Assembly: GCA_913020435.1 (NCBI GenBank)
Contig: CAJVZZ010000015.1
Location: 18,205-82,204 of the forward strand
DNA from: an uncultured Flavobacteriales bacterium
GTDB lineage: Bacteria > Bacteroidota > Bacteroidia > Flavobacteriales_G > Salibacteraceae
Length of the DNA: 64,000 nt
Direction: 5' to 3'
Below are positions 52,554 through 61,533 of the stretch, piece after piece. Within the stretch, counting starts at the first letter, position 1; every line of letters begins with the position of its first letter. A program made the position numbers and the translations under genes. Under the pieces are notes generated by a model. That model was not told the DNA's origin. It saw only the letters and a program-made list of their open reading frames with translations, and ran no database searches.

Positions 52554-55500
52554 GGAACAAGTGTAGTTGCCCGGTAACATCTTTTGTAGCGGCACTATTG
52601 ACACCTTCAACTAATTCGAATTTAGACCGATAAGTCAATCTATAAATGTAAGTCCCTATAGGTTGAGGTTCTCCATTAGTAATGTGTGTTCCATCCCACT
52701 CAATTTCAGGTAAGGTCGTTTCCCATACCATTCTTCCCATATTATCAAATACTTGTAACCTAAATTCAAAGAAACCTTCTAGTGATTTCACCCCCCATCT
52801 ATCATTATCATCATCACCATTGGGTGTGAATGAATTAGCGATCCATAAATTGCTACAGTCTTCAAAGTTTACTTGAATATCATCTATATCAGCGCCGCAA
52901 TCATTAGTTAGGACAAGCTGATATAATCCTGTTGATCTAACTTGGTAAACACTATCAGGGCTGCCATCCTGCCACTCGAATATCATGTTTTCTGTAGTAG
53001 ATCCTTTTCCACTGAAATTTGGCTGAAGTGTCAACAACTCCCCAGCGCACAAAGTAGTATCCGAGTTTCTAATTCCAAAATCAATAACGGGGTTTATATC
53101 CTGTCGAATCTCTGTTTCAAAAGTTGCTTCGCAACCTGGATATTGCCCATATTTTAGGATTACCTTAAATTTTCCTGGTTCAGCAATTAAAATTTCACTT
53201 ATAGCAGTATCAGGCCATAAAGAATCAATTGGTTCTAATAGTGGATTTAATAATACATCATCAACACCCGCAATTTCAGAGACTTTATACCAATAGTAAT
53301 TTAAGTAACCATCCATATATGCATCTAAAGTTAATGGTGATCCAAGACAATATAAAGTGTCTCCAGAAAAGTCAACTGTTGGGTATGGGATTTCAATGAT
53401 TTCTTTTTCATCTGTACTTTTACACCCATTATTTGCTGTAACAGTAACAGTATATTTGCCAGCTACATTTGGGAATAATACTCTAACAGTATCTCCTGTT
53501 GACCATTCATAAGACTTATATAAATTAGCGGGATCTGCATTTAACGAATCAATAAAGATTTCTTTTTCAGATTCGCAATAATAATTTGTAACACCAATGT
53601 CTACAACAGGAACCGGCATTTTAATGATTGAAATGGTGTCCTCGTTTGTACAACCTTTATTGTCTGTTATTTTACAAATAATGTTTGCTGCGGTGTCTGA
53701 AATAAGTAAAATTTGACCTGTTGAAGGTAATGGTGTTATTGTTGGGAAATTGGTAAAATCTGTCCATTCATATTTAACATAACCTGGCCCAGCACCTATT
53801 AGGAAATTGAACTTATTTCCATCACAAAAGAAAGTATCAGGACCTAATTCTATTAATGGTAAGAAATTAGCATTTATTAAAATCGTATCCATAGCCTTGC
53901 ATCCAATACTATCGGTGACAGTAACTAAATAAGTGTCTTGGATTAAAACAGTGTCTCTTTGTGCAAGAGTTGAGTCTCCCGTTTTACCCGTGCTCCATTC
54001 GTAAAGACTATATCCACCACCTGCATTAAGAATTTCATTGACAGCGCTACCAGCGCAAAACTCTCTATCTGGGCCAAGGTTAGGAGTCGGGAGTTGAGAC
54101 ATAAAGATCTTTCGTATAGCAGAAGTTTTACATTCATTAGAATCAATAACATCCACAGTATAGACTCCTGGTGAACTATATTTTACCAATTGAGTTGTAT
54201 CAGTACTACTCCATAAGTACGAAAACATTTTAGGACCGGCATCTATACTTATAGTGTCTCCAGCGCAAAATGTAGTATCTCCACCAATTGAAATTATAGG
54301 TAAGGTATCGTGTAAAACTTTTACAGTATCGGATTGACGACAAGTATTATTCCTATCTATAAGCTCTACCTCGTAAGTTGTATCTTTTTTAACCCACATT
54401 GAATCTAACTTTCGCAAATTAAATCCATTCCAAACGTGCAGATAATTCGAGTCACTATTAACTCTAATTAATATACTATCGCCAGCGCAAATGGTGGTGT
54501 CAGTTCGTATGTTAACCAAAGGTAAGGTGTCAAGTGAAACAGAAAGAGTGTCGCTAAACAAACAGTTGTTTGTGTCCTTAATAATCACAACATTCTGACT
54601 ACCATTATTTACATAATTAGAGTCATCACCAGATACAAATGGACGACCATTCCAAGAATATAAAAAGGTAGATGATGTATCTACGGTCAATAAAACAGAG
54701 TCATTTGTACAAATACTGGTGTCACCTAAATATCCATTTCTTCTAATGCTAAACTCAGGCAAAGAATCGATAGTGAGAACGAAATTTGCGTTAGCTCTGC
54801 AGCCATTTTTATCCTCAGCAAATATTCTATATGCACCCGTAGTACCTATTTTAATAAATTGTGTAGTATCTCCACTAGTCCAAATATACTTACTCATTCC
54901 AGACCCAGCATCTAGTTGAATAGAGTCCCCAAAACAAAGGTTAGTATCGTTTCCTAAGTTAAGAATGGGTAGCGTATCTAAAGTAAAGTTTACAGTATCG
55001 TATCCGGGACAATTACCTTGATCTAAACCATAATAGTACAAAGTTCCCGAGGTATCGACAGCATAACTGCTGTTGATAGAGGTATCATTATTTAGAATCC
55101 ACCTATCGAGTAAACTTGTAGATAATCCTTGGTTAAAAGTAAATATTGAACCTTTACAAATTCTCTGATCACTTCCAAGATTGATTGTGGGTTTTATTCT
55201 TGAGGTAACAACGGGACCATTTTTGAAGACACAGCCGTTTGAGTCTGTAACTTCTAATTGCACGCTTACCGAACCTGTTACGATTAAGCTGTCTGCAGTA
55301 GATAAATCTTGCCATTTGTAAGTATATGTTGGGTGCGAAAAAGGCGACTTATAAACGATTGTATCACCAATACAAACAGTTGTATCGTTGCTTAGGCTAA
55401 AAAGAGGTAGAGGGTTATTAATTATTCTAAAGGTATCAGCATAACTACATCCATTGGCATTAGTTCTTTTCGCCCAATAGGTAAGTGAATCACTAACTTT

Positions 55501-56421
55501 AATGGTTTGGGAGGTATCGCCTGTTGACCAAAGATATTTTGAAAAACCGGCGCTTAGATCATAAGAAATGGAATCTCCTCTACAAATTGAATCCGATTTA
55601 AAAACGAATGAAGGCAATGTATCAACTCTAACTCTAGCAGTGTCTTTTGCAGTGCAACTATACCTATCTGTTATTGTTACATTAAAAGTAGTGGATGCGC
55701 TAGGGCTGACTTTAAAAATGCTATCTGTTGAAACAGGAGACCAATTAAACGTATATCCTGGAGAACCTAATGAAACAAACGAAGTAAGATTAACCGAGTC
55801 GTTTAGACAAATATTAGTGTCATTTATTGAAACTGTCATGCACAAAGAAACGCGAACAATGGACCGAAGAGTTAAGTTGCAAGTTGTATCAGCCCATTTG
55901 CCGGAGTCTGCTCCATTTAATTGAAGAACAACGCAATCTTCAGAGCCACCTCCACCATTAGGCTGTCCATTTGCCCAGTTTTTAAAAGTTGTATCTCTAC
56001 CATCTGTCCAAACAAATTTCCCCTCGTTTAATTTGTCATTATATCCAGTCCAAACTGACCCAGAAAAACCAGCATCATTTGCCCATTTTACAACAGAATC
56101 GTTGCTTATAATATTTTGAAAAGAGACTAAGTTGCCCCCAAGACTTTTAGCTGTTGAATCAGCTTGTGCATTTGATTGAGCTGTACCCGAAATAAAATAA
56201 ACGCTACAACTGTCTGCGCCGCATCCTAGTTCTTGAAAACCTTTGGTCGTAAAAGCGTTTCGTAGATTAGTAAGATTGCATGTACTTGCTGTTTTTTTGC
56301 ATTGTGCAATACCGCTAAAGCTCAGTCCTACAAGAACTAACCCAGTGCAAAAAGCAACTAAAGAATTCAATGTTACTAATTGAAAAGTTTGTTTGGAACC
56401 TAATTGTCTTCCATTAACCAT
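52549..56421 (-). CDS. Large C-type-lectin/Ig-repeat surface protein with gliding-type (type B) type IX sorting domain
   Basis: The 1290-residue product has a signal peptide (about residues 1-40, ending SGIAQ), then a C-type-lectin-like domain (about 60-175: SVWTGYNDKLNEGKFVW, NWANGQPNGGG, EDCVVLQL, KWADTTC). After that come about 13 Ig/PKD-like repeats of roughly 80 residues, each beginning with a 'C-x-G/N-D-S/T' motif such as TICAGDSILIR or NLCFGDSIQLD and a YxWS-like strand. The C-terminus (FTPNGDDDNDRWGVKSLEGF, VFDNMGRMVWE, PIGTYIYRLTY) is the type B/gliding-associated CHU_C sorting domain. It is likely displayed on the cell surface for adhesion. ATG 56421 gives a good signal; 56508 adds 29 hydrophilic residues. 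Confidence 0.88.
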   Translation of the reverse strand: MVNGRQLGSKQTFQLVTLNSLVAFCTGLVLVGLSFSGIAQCKKTASTCNLTNLRNAFTTKGFQELGCGADSCSVYFISGTAQSNAQADSTAKSLGGNLVSFQNIISNDSVVKWANDAGFSGSVWTGYNDKLNEGKFVWTDGRDTTFKNWANGQPNGGGGSEDCVVLQLNGADSGKWADTTCNLTLRSIVRVSLCMTVSINDTNICLNDSVNLTSFVSLGSPGYTFNWSPVSTDSIFKVSPSASTTFNVTITDRYSCTAKDTARVRVDTLPSFVFKSDSICRGDSISYDLSAGFSKYLWSTGDTSQTIKVSDSLTYWAKRTNANGCSYADTFRIINNPLPLFSLSNDTTVCIGDTIVYKSPFSHPTYTYKWQDLSTADSLIVTGSVSVQLEVTDSNGCVFKNGPVVTSRIKPTINLGSDQRICKGSIFTFNQGLSTSLLDRWILNNDTSINSSYAVDTSGTLYYYGLDQGNCPGYDTVNFTLDTLPILNLGNDTNLCFGDSIQLDAGSGMSKYIWTSGDTTQFIKIGTTGAYRIFAEDKNGCRANANFVLTIDSLPEFSIRRNGYLGDTSICTNDSVLLTVDTSSTFLYSWNGRPFVSGDDSNYVNNGSQNVVIIKDTNNCLFSDTLSVSLDTLPLVNIRTDTTICAGDSILIRVNSDSNYLHVWNGFNLRKLDSMWVKKDTTYEVELIDRNNTCRQSDTVKVLHDTLPIISIGGDTTFCAGDTISIDAGPKMFSYLWSSTDTTQLVKYSSPGVYTVDVIDSNECKTSAIRKIFMSQLPTPNLGPDREFCAGSAVNEILNAGGGYSLYEWSTGKTGDSTLAQRDTVLIQDTYLVTVTDSIGCKAMDTILINANFLPLIELGPDTFFCDGNKFNFLIGAGPGYVKYEWTDFTNFPTITPLPSTGQILLISDTAANIICKITDNKGCTNEDTISIIKMPVPVVDIGVTNYYCESEKEIFIDSLNADPANLYKSYEWSTGDTVRVLFPNVAGKYTVTVTANNGCKSTDEKEIIEIPYPTVDFSGDTLYCLGSPLTLDAYMDGYLNYYWYKVSEIAGVDDVLLNPLLEPIDSLWPDTAISEILIAEPGKFKVILKYGQYPGCEATFETEIRQDINPVIDFGIRNSDTTLCAGELLTLQPNFSGKGSTTENMIFEWQDGSPDSVYQVRSTGLYQLVLTNDCGADIDDIQVNFEDCSNLWIANSFTPNGDDDNDRWGVKSLEGFFEFRLQVFDNMGRMVWETTLPEIEWDGTHITNGEPQPIGTYIYRLTYRSKFELVEGVNSAATKDVTGQLHLFR

Positions 56422-56506
56422 AAGCCTCAAATTTAGTAAAGAATAGTTACATGAAAAAGTTGCTTTCAAATCCTTGTAAATATCTTTGTTTTTAAATTTA
56501 TTACTC

Positions 56507-56854
56507 ATGGAAAAATTTACTATTTATCACAACCCACGTTGCTTAAAAAGCTGACAAACTCTTACTATTTTGCAAGAACATGATGTGAGTATCAAAATTA
56601 CCGAATATCTAAAGGAATCACTTTCCACAGAAGAATTAGAAGCCACAATTGATAAACTGAAAATATCTCCCTGCGAACTGATTAGAAAAGCAGAATCTGA
56701 GTATGTCGAAAATTTCAAAGGAAAAGATATGTCTGAAAAAGATTGTTTACAAGCAATTATTGATTTTCCAAAATTAATGGAGCGCCCAATAGTGATCCAT
56801 GGCAATCAAGCAATTATCGGCAGACCACCTGAAAAAGTCTTGGACTTGCTTTAA
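56507..56854 (+). pseudogene. arsC: Arsenate reductase ArsC interrupted by in-frame UGA
   Basis: Reading from ATG at 56507 gives MEKFTIYHNPRCLKS, then TGA at 56552-56554, then QTLTILQEHDVSIKITEYL continuing in the same frame to TAA at 56852. This is the HNPRC-type ArsC family: the usual HNPRCSKSRQTL becomes HNPRCLKS-stop-QTL, so Arg is replaced by a stop (CGA to TGA is a single change) and Ser by Leu. The C-terminal part (RPIVIHGNQAIIGRPPEKVL) is intact, including the conserved Arg. So it is a young pseudogene, a read-through gene or a sequencing error. A downstream internal ATG cannot restore the active Cys. Confidence 0.75.
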
Positions 56855-57006
56855 GACTGCCCTTCTACTGACTTTTTTGGATTATTAGTTATTACTTCAA
56901 TAATTTGCATTGTAATCCAATACGGTAAAAAGAGCGACAAAAATAAAAGTGTAAAAAATGCACCGCCTGCAACCACTAAAAAGAATAATACTGCTAGAAT
57001 TTCCAT
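56851..57006 (-). CDS. 51-residue single-pass membrane protein
   Basis: A short frame from ATG at 57006 to TAA at 56853-56851 encodes 51 residues with one strong membrane segment (MEILAVLFFLVVAGGAFFTL...LPYW, about residues 1-30) and a short hydrophilic tail (about 33-51; EVITNNPKKSVEGQS). The end overlaps the end of the interrupted arsC by 4 bases. It is the only sizeable frame in the gap between arsC and fumC on this strand. Small membrane proteins are usually overlooked; no family was recognised. Expression is unproven. Confidence 0.5.
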   Translation of the reverse strand: MEILAVLFFLVVAGGAFFTLLFLSLFLPYWITMQIIEVITNNPKKSVEGQS

Positions 57007-57082
57007 GTTGTTCTGAATAATTTTAAAACAAATTTATACAAAAGTTTTAGCAGAATAAGCATTCATTATTTGTCTGACCATC

Positions 57083-57090
57083 TATTTTTG
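57083..57090 (+). promoter_or_regulatory. Candidate -7 box of fumC
   Basis: TATTTTTG matches TAnnTTTG exactly, 16 bases before the fumC ATG at 57107. The nearest upstream TTTG (57069-57072) is only 10 bases away, so the -33 element is unclear. Confidence 0.35.
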
Positions 57091-57106
57091 AAAAAAATTG
57101 AGCGAT

Positions 57107-58501
57107 ATGGATTTTAGAACAGAAAAAGATACGATGGGTGAGGTACGAGTACCTGCTGATAAATACTGGGGTGCGCAAACAGAGCGTTCTAGAAATAACT
57201 TTAAAATTGGATCTATTGGAAGTATGCCTCTTGAAATAATTCAAGGTTTTGCTTACTTAAAAAAAGCGGCAGCATTTACCAATTGTGAATTGGGAGTTTT
57301 AAGTTCGGAAAAGAGAGATTTAATTGCATTGGTGTGTGAGGAGATTTTAGAGGGAAAACATAATGATGAATTTCCTCTTGTAGTTTGGCAGACAGGAAGT
57401 GGAACTCAATCGAATATGAATATAAATGAGGTCGTTTCTAATCGCAGTCAAGTTTTAAATGGGGGTAATTTAGAGGATTCTAATAAAGTGGTTCATCCAA
57501 ATGATGATGTCAATAAAAGTCAGAGTTCAAATGACACATATCCCACTGCGATGCACATTGCTTCTTATAAAATGATAGTTGAGACTACCATTCCCGGTAT
57601 TGAAAAACTTAGAGATACATTACAAAAAAAGGCTGAAGAGTTTAAGGACGTGGTCAAAATTGGTCGAACTCACTTGATGGATGCAACTCCTCTTACTTTA
57701 GGTCAAGAGTTTTCTGGATATGTAGCTCAGTTAAATCATGGAATAAGAGCTTTAAAATCAACCTTAGGCCATATGTCCGAGTTGGCACTCGGTGGCACTG
57801 CTGTCGGAACAGGAATAAATACTCCTAAAGGATATTCAGAGTTGGTTGCTAAGTATATCGCTGAATTTACGAACCTACCGTTCATTACTGCCGAAAATAA
57901 GTTTGAAGCTCTTGCAGCGCATGATGCGATTGTTGAATCTCATGGTGCACTGAAACAAGTTGCTGTGAGCTTAATGAAAATTGCAAACGATATCAGAATG
58001 TTGGCTTCAGGTCCAAGATCTGGTATTGGTGAAATAATAATTCCAGCAAATGAACCAGGATCTTCGATTATGCCTGGAAAGGTTAATCCAACTCAGGCTG
58101 AAGCATTGACTATGGTTTGTGCTCAGGTATTAGGTAACGATGTTGCGGTATCTGTAGGGGGAATGTCGGGTCATTATGAGCTAAATGTTTTTAAACCTAT
58201 GATGGCTAGAAACATTTTGGAAAGTGCCCGGTTGATAGGAGATGCTTGTGTTTCGTTTACGGATAACTGTGCATATGGTATTGTTCCAAATTTTGAGAAC
58301 TTGAAAAAGAACTTAGATAATTCACTGATGTTAGTAACGGCATTAAACACAAAAATTGGCTATGAGAAAGCAGCTAAAATTGCTAAAACAGCTTACGAAA
58401 ACGGTACTACGCTAAAAGAAGAAGCTGTAAGTTTGGGTTATTTAAGTGCTGCAGAATTTGACGAGTGGGTCGTTCCATCAAAAATGATTGGATCGCTATA
58501 G
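57107..58501 (+). CDS. fumC: Fumarate hydratase class II FumC
   Basis: The 464-residue enzyme hydrates fumarate to malate in the TCA cycle. It has the family opening [33 protein letters not shown], the segment [21 protein letters not shown], and the signature loop [13 protein letters not shown] (about residues 314-326) with the catalytic Ser. I start at ATG 57107, since [12 protein letters not shown] matches the common N-terminus; a TTG three codons upstream (57098) is possible. With sucAB it gives two further TCA steps. Its likely terminator is inside the end of the convergent histidine kinase gene. Confidence 0.95.
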   Translation: MDFRTEKDTMGEVRVPADKYWGAQTERSRNNFKIGSIGSMPLEIIQGFAYLKKAAAFTNCELGVLSSEKRDLIALVCEEILEGKHNDEFPLVVWQTGSGTQSNMNINEVVSNRSQVLNGGNLEDSNKVVHPNDDVNKSQSSNDTYPTAMHIASYKMIVETTIPGIEKLRDTLQKKAEEFKDVVKIGRTHLMDATPLTLGQEFSGYVAQLNHGIRALKSTLGHMSELALGGTAVGTGINTPKGYSELVAKYIAEFTNLPFITAENKFEALAAHDAIVESHGALKQVAVSLMKIANDIRMLASGPRSGIGEIIIPANEPGSSIMPGKVNPTQAEALTMVCAQVLGNDVAVSVGGMSGHYELNVFKPMMARNILESARLIGDACVSFTDNCAYGIVPNFENLKKNLDNSLMLVTALNTKIGYEKAAKIAKTAYENGTTLKEEAVSLGYLSAAEFDEWVVPSKMIGSL

Positions 58502-58512
58502 TGTATTGTATA

Positions 58513-60468
58513 TTAATTGTTTAGGTAAAGCTGGAGCGTTGTTCCGGCTTTTTTTTCGCTATTAATTATCACTCTAATACCTAAATCATCACTAAAGCTT
58601 TTTACTACCTTCAACCCAATCTTGTCAGATTTCTCTGAGCCAGTTGGAACGGAATAATTATCACCAATTACATCGGAAAGACTTAATCTACCGCTTTTCG
58701 AAAACCCTGGACCCTGATCTCCAATCTCAATAATAACACCTTCGTTTATTAGCTCTGTTTTAATTCTTATTTCCGAAGACGATTTTGAAAATTTAATTGC
58801 ATTTGAAATTAAATTCTCAATAATCCTCTTAAGTTTTTCTGGATCCTTATTCTCTAGGATAAAATCTTCGCCAAGAGAAGAGTGAATTTCAATTTGCTTG
58901 GACCGTGCCTGAAACTTACTACGCTCAATAATATTATTCATTATTGAATTTAAATGTGTTTTTAAATTAGGGTTAGTTGCTGTCTTATGAGCATTAATTA
59001 TTGAGGAAATAAGTTCATCAATTCGAGTAAATGAAAGATTCATTGATTTTGAATAAACCCGCACATCTTCTTTCTTAAGAGTTTCGGGTTTCATCTCTTC
59101 AGTAAGTAGTTCAATTAAACTTTGAATTTGACCTATTGGAGCCTTTAAATCATGAACTATTAGTCCTAATAGTGCTTCTTCTTCTCTCTTAGCGTCTTTA
59201 AGATCTGAAATAGTAATAAGCAAATCAACGTTATTTTTTGAAATAAGATTTTTTTGTCTTTCTAATTTTATTGACTGGCTTGTGATAAGGTTAGATGTTC
59301 TGCGTTCCTTAGCAAAGAAAAACAGGAGGAGTCCGGCTAAAATAATTAGAGTACTTAAACCAGTTGAAAGCAGCACAAACTGTTGTTTGTCCTTTTCTAA
59401 AAGAGCAACATTTAGGTTATTAACTTTCATTATTTCCAAATATCGATTGTCATCCTTAACACGCTCAAGTTCCTTGTTTAGGCGCTTTATTTTTAAGAAT
59501 GATTTCGACTTGGAAATGCTGTCTTCAATGGCTCTATTATATTCAAGATACTTTAGAGCGCCTAATGAATCGCCTAATTGCTTAGATAATTTATATAGCT
59601 GAAAGAAAGCACTTGATTCTATGAGTTTAAATCCAGTTGTTCTTGCCCTTTTTTGTACAATATTTAAGACTGAATCTGCTTTACTGTAATATTCCTGTCG
59701 ATTCGATAATTCAGCTAACTGAAGCAGAGAGGTTAATTCACCAAATACATTATTGGTGCTTATTTGAATTTTTAGAGCTTTATTAAGGAATTCTTCAGCT
59801 AATAAATTGTCATTAGTCTTCTGATGAAGAATTGATAGATTGACAAAATTATCTGCCAATCCATTTATATTTCCGTTTTTCTTATTTTGCTCTAGAGATA
59901 ATTTGAAATAATAGATGCTCGAGTCTAGTTGATCTTCGTATTTATAAATCACTCCTAAATTATTAAATAGAGCACCTCGGTTTCTTCCAAGCCCAGCTTG
60001 GGTATATAACTTATAACTCTTTAAGAAGTATGATTTTGCAGTTTTATAATTTTCTTGTTTTTTGAATATTTTTCCTAAATTTATGTATGCGTCAGCTTCG
60101 CGCCTTTTGTCACATCGGTTTTGTTGTATAAGCAGATTCTTTAGAATGAATTCTTCTGCTAAGTCATAACAGCCTAAACTCAGATATATGAGTCCAATTC
60201 GATTATTAACAAGGCCTTGTAAAATAGAATCGTTGCTGTTTTCGACAAGCTTCAAAGCTCTATAAGCGTAGCTTAAGGCTAATTGAGGATTGTTGTTTTT
60301 TAAATTTTTAGAGATGGAATAAAAAACGCGTGCTTTTGCAGGATCGCTAATTATGTTTTCGACTAATGTCGCAATACTATCCTGATAGAGTGAACCTTCA
60401 CTACTAAATAAGTGTTGAGGTAAACCAACTAGCGCTATCATAATAGATATACGAAGTAAAGACTTCAT
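58513..60468 (-). CDS. TPR-containing sensor histidine kinase, orphan
   Basis: The 651-residue protein has a signal/anchor (about residues 1-23), about 300 residues of TPR repeats (QGLVNNRIGLIYLSLGCYDLAEEF, EADAYINLGKIFKKQENYKTAKSYF, ALFNNLGVIYKYEDQLDSSIYY and others), a membrane helix (about 366-385, FVLLSTGLSTLIILAGLLLFFF), a coiled coil, then the kinase core. The H box IVHDLKAPIGQ and N box NLISNAIKFSK are intact, G1 is EIGDQGPGF, but G2 reads KIGLKVVKSF instead of GxGLGL. There is no adjacent response regulator. TPR histidine kinases occur widely in Bacteroidota. It is the last gene of an operon behind manC (4-base overlap). Confidence 0.82.
   Translation of the reverse strand: MKSLLRISIMIALVGLPQHLFSSEGSLYQDSIATLVENIISDPAKARVFYSISKNLKNNNPQLALSYAYRALKLVENSNDSILQGLVNNRIGLIYLSLGCYDLAEEFILKNLLIQQNRCDKRREADAYINLGKIFKKQENYKTAKSYFLKSYKLYTQAGLGRNRGALFNNLGVIYKYEDQLDSSIYYFKLSLEQNKKNGNINGLADNFVNLSILHQKTNDNLLAEEFLNKALKIQISTNNVFGELTSLLQLAELSNRQEYYSKADSVLNIVQKRARTTGFKLIESSAFFQLYKLSKQLGDSLGALKYLEYNRAIEDSISKSKSFLKIKRLNKELERVKDDNRYLEIMKVNNLNVALLEKDKQQFVLLSTGLSTLIILAGLLLFFFAKERRTSNLITSQSIKLERQKNLISKNNVDLLITISDLKDAKREEEALLGLIVHDLKAPIGQIQSLIELLTEEMKPETLKKEDVRVYSKSMNLSFTRIDELISSIINAHKTATNPNLKTHLNSIMNNIIERSKFQARSKQIEIHSSLGEDFILENKDPEKLKRIIENLISNAIKFSKSSSEIRIKTELINEGVIIEIGDQGPGFSKSGRLSLSDVIGDNYSVPTGSEKSDKIGLKVVKSFSDDLGIRVIINSEKKAGTTLQLYLNN
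58527..58556 (+). terminator. Rho-independent terminator of fumC lying inside the 3' coding end of the convergent kinase gene
   Basis: AAAGC-T-GGA pairs with TCC-G-GCTTT (one T-G wobble) around a 7-base loop, followed by a run of eight T. On the other strand the same bases encode the last residues EKKAGTTLQLY of the histidine kinase. So one sequence has two jobs. Confidence 0.65.
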
Positions 60469-61529
60469 TGATGCTTCAATTCTTTTAAATATGACTTGAT
60501 ATCCTGTTCATGTTCAATTGGGCAAATTAGCAGAGACTCTTCGGTATCAACAACAATAAAATTTGATAATCCAGCTATTAAAGTTCTTTTTTCTTTAGGA
60601 AGAACAATAATATTATTTGAACTATCCTTCATTAATTTGTGCTGAGAGCCTATAATTGTATTGTCTTGGTCGTCGGACAAAACGTGGTCTTTTAATGAGC
60701 TCCAACTTCCCAAATCACTCCAACCAAAATCACCGGGAATTACAAAAACATTATTATCCTGTTCAAGGATAGCATAATCAACAGAAATATCCTGACATTT
60801 CGGATAAAGTATTTTTAAAACTTCCTTTTCTTTGGGAGTATTGAACGCCGATAAGTCATCCTTGAAAAGCTTAAACATCTGAGGTTGTAGGTCCTCATAG
60901 AGATGCATGAGTCGCTTTGTATTCCAAATGAAAAGACCACTGTTCCAATAGTAATTTTCAGATTTTAGCATTTCTTTAGCCACACCTAATACTGGTTTTT
61001 CAGTAAACTGTTCGACCTGATAAACTCCTTCCTGGCTAATATCCCCTCTTTTTATATATCCGAAGCCTGTGGCTGCATGCCAAGGCTTAATTCCTAACGT
61101 TATACTTTTTGTAGGATCATTTTTACAAGCGTTCATTCCTAAATGAATCGCGTTGTTAAATTCTTGTGTGTTCGTTATTAAATGATCGGCTGGCGCAACT
61201 ACAAAAGAAGCCTCTGGGTTCTTTTTCCAAATTTTTACCGCAGCATATAAAATACAAGGAGCAGTATTTCTTCTTGCTGGTTCGCAGATTATTTGTCCTG
61301 GAGTAAGACCAGGTAATTGCTCTTGAACTAAATCTTTATAGTTTTCATTCGTTAAAACAAGAATGTTTTCTTCTTTGATTATTGGTGTAAAACGATCAAA
61401 GGTTTGTTGTAACAACGTTCTTCCCGTCCCTAAAATATCAAGGAATTGTTTCGGCTTCTCAGCGGTACTAGCGGGCCAAAACCTTGAACCTACACCACCT
61501 GCCATTATTACACAATAGTTTTCGCTCAT
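60465..61529 (-). CDS. manC: Mannose-1-phosphate guanylyltransferase (ManC-type)
   Basis: The 354-residue enzyme makes GDP-mannose from mannose-1-phosphate and GTP. It has the nucleotidyltransferase loop VIMAGGVGSRFWPASTAEKPKQFLDI, the RRNTAPCI segment, VAPADHLI, the sugar-site FTEKPV and NSGLFIW, and the GDFGWSDLGSWSSL motif. It lacks the C-terminal PMI domain of fused forms, like other short forms. The mannose-6-phosphate would come from the PGI/PMI enzyme at 13793, and GDP-mannose may feed the local glycosyltransferases. It overlaps the kinase gene by 4 bases and follows the SprT-like gene by 4 bases. Confidence 0.92.
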   Translation of the reverse strand: MSENYCVIMAGGVGSRFWPASTAEKPKQFLDILGTGRTLLQQTFDRFTPIIKEENILVLTNENYKDLVQEQLPGLTPGQIICEPARRNTAPCILYAAVKIWKKNPEASFVVAPADHLITNTQEFNNAIHLGMNACKNDPTKSITLGIKPWHAATGFGYIKRGDISQEGVYQVEQFTEKPVLGVAKEMLKSENYYWNSGLFIWNTKRLMHLYEDLQPQMFKLFKDDLSAFNTPKEKEVLKILYPKCQDISVDYAILEQDNNVFVIPGDFGWSDLGSWSSLKDHVLSDDQDNTIIGSQHKLMKDSSNNIIVLPKEKRTLIAGLSNFIVVDTEESLLICPIEHEQDIKSYLKELKHQ

Positions 61530-61533
61530 GAGA

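Noticed and set aside
56428..56435. Minus-strand TAAATTTG as promoter of the lectin/Ig protein gene
   Set aside because: It ends only six bases from the chosen ATG, leaving too little room for a leader, and has no -33 box at the right distance.
56552..56554. UGA in arsC as a selenocysteine codon
   Set aside because: In relatives this position is Arg, not Cys; the catalytic Cys is intact four codons earlier; no selenium-linked gene is seen in the window. Nonsense mutation is simpler.
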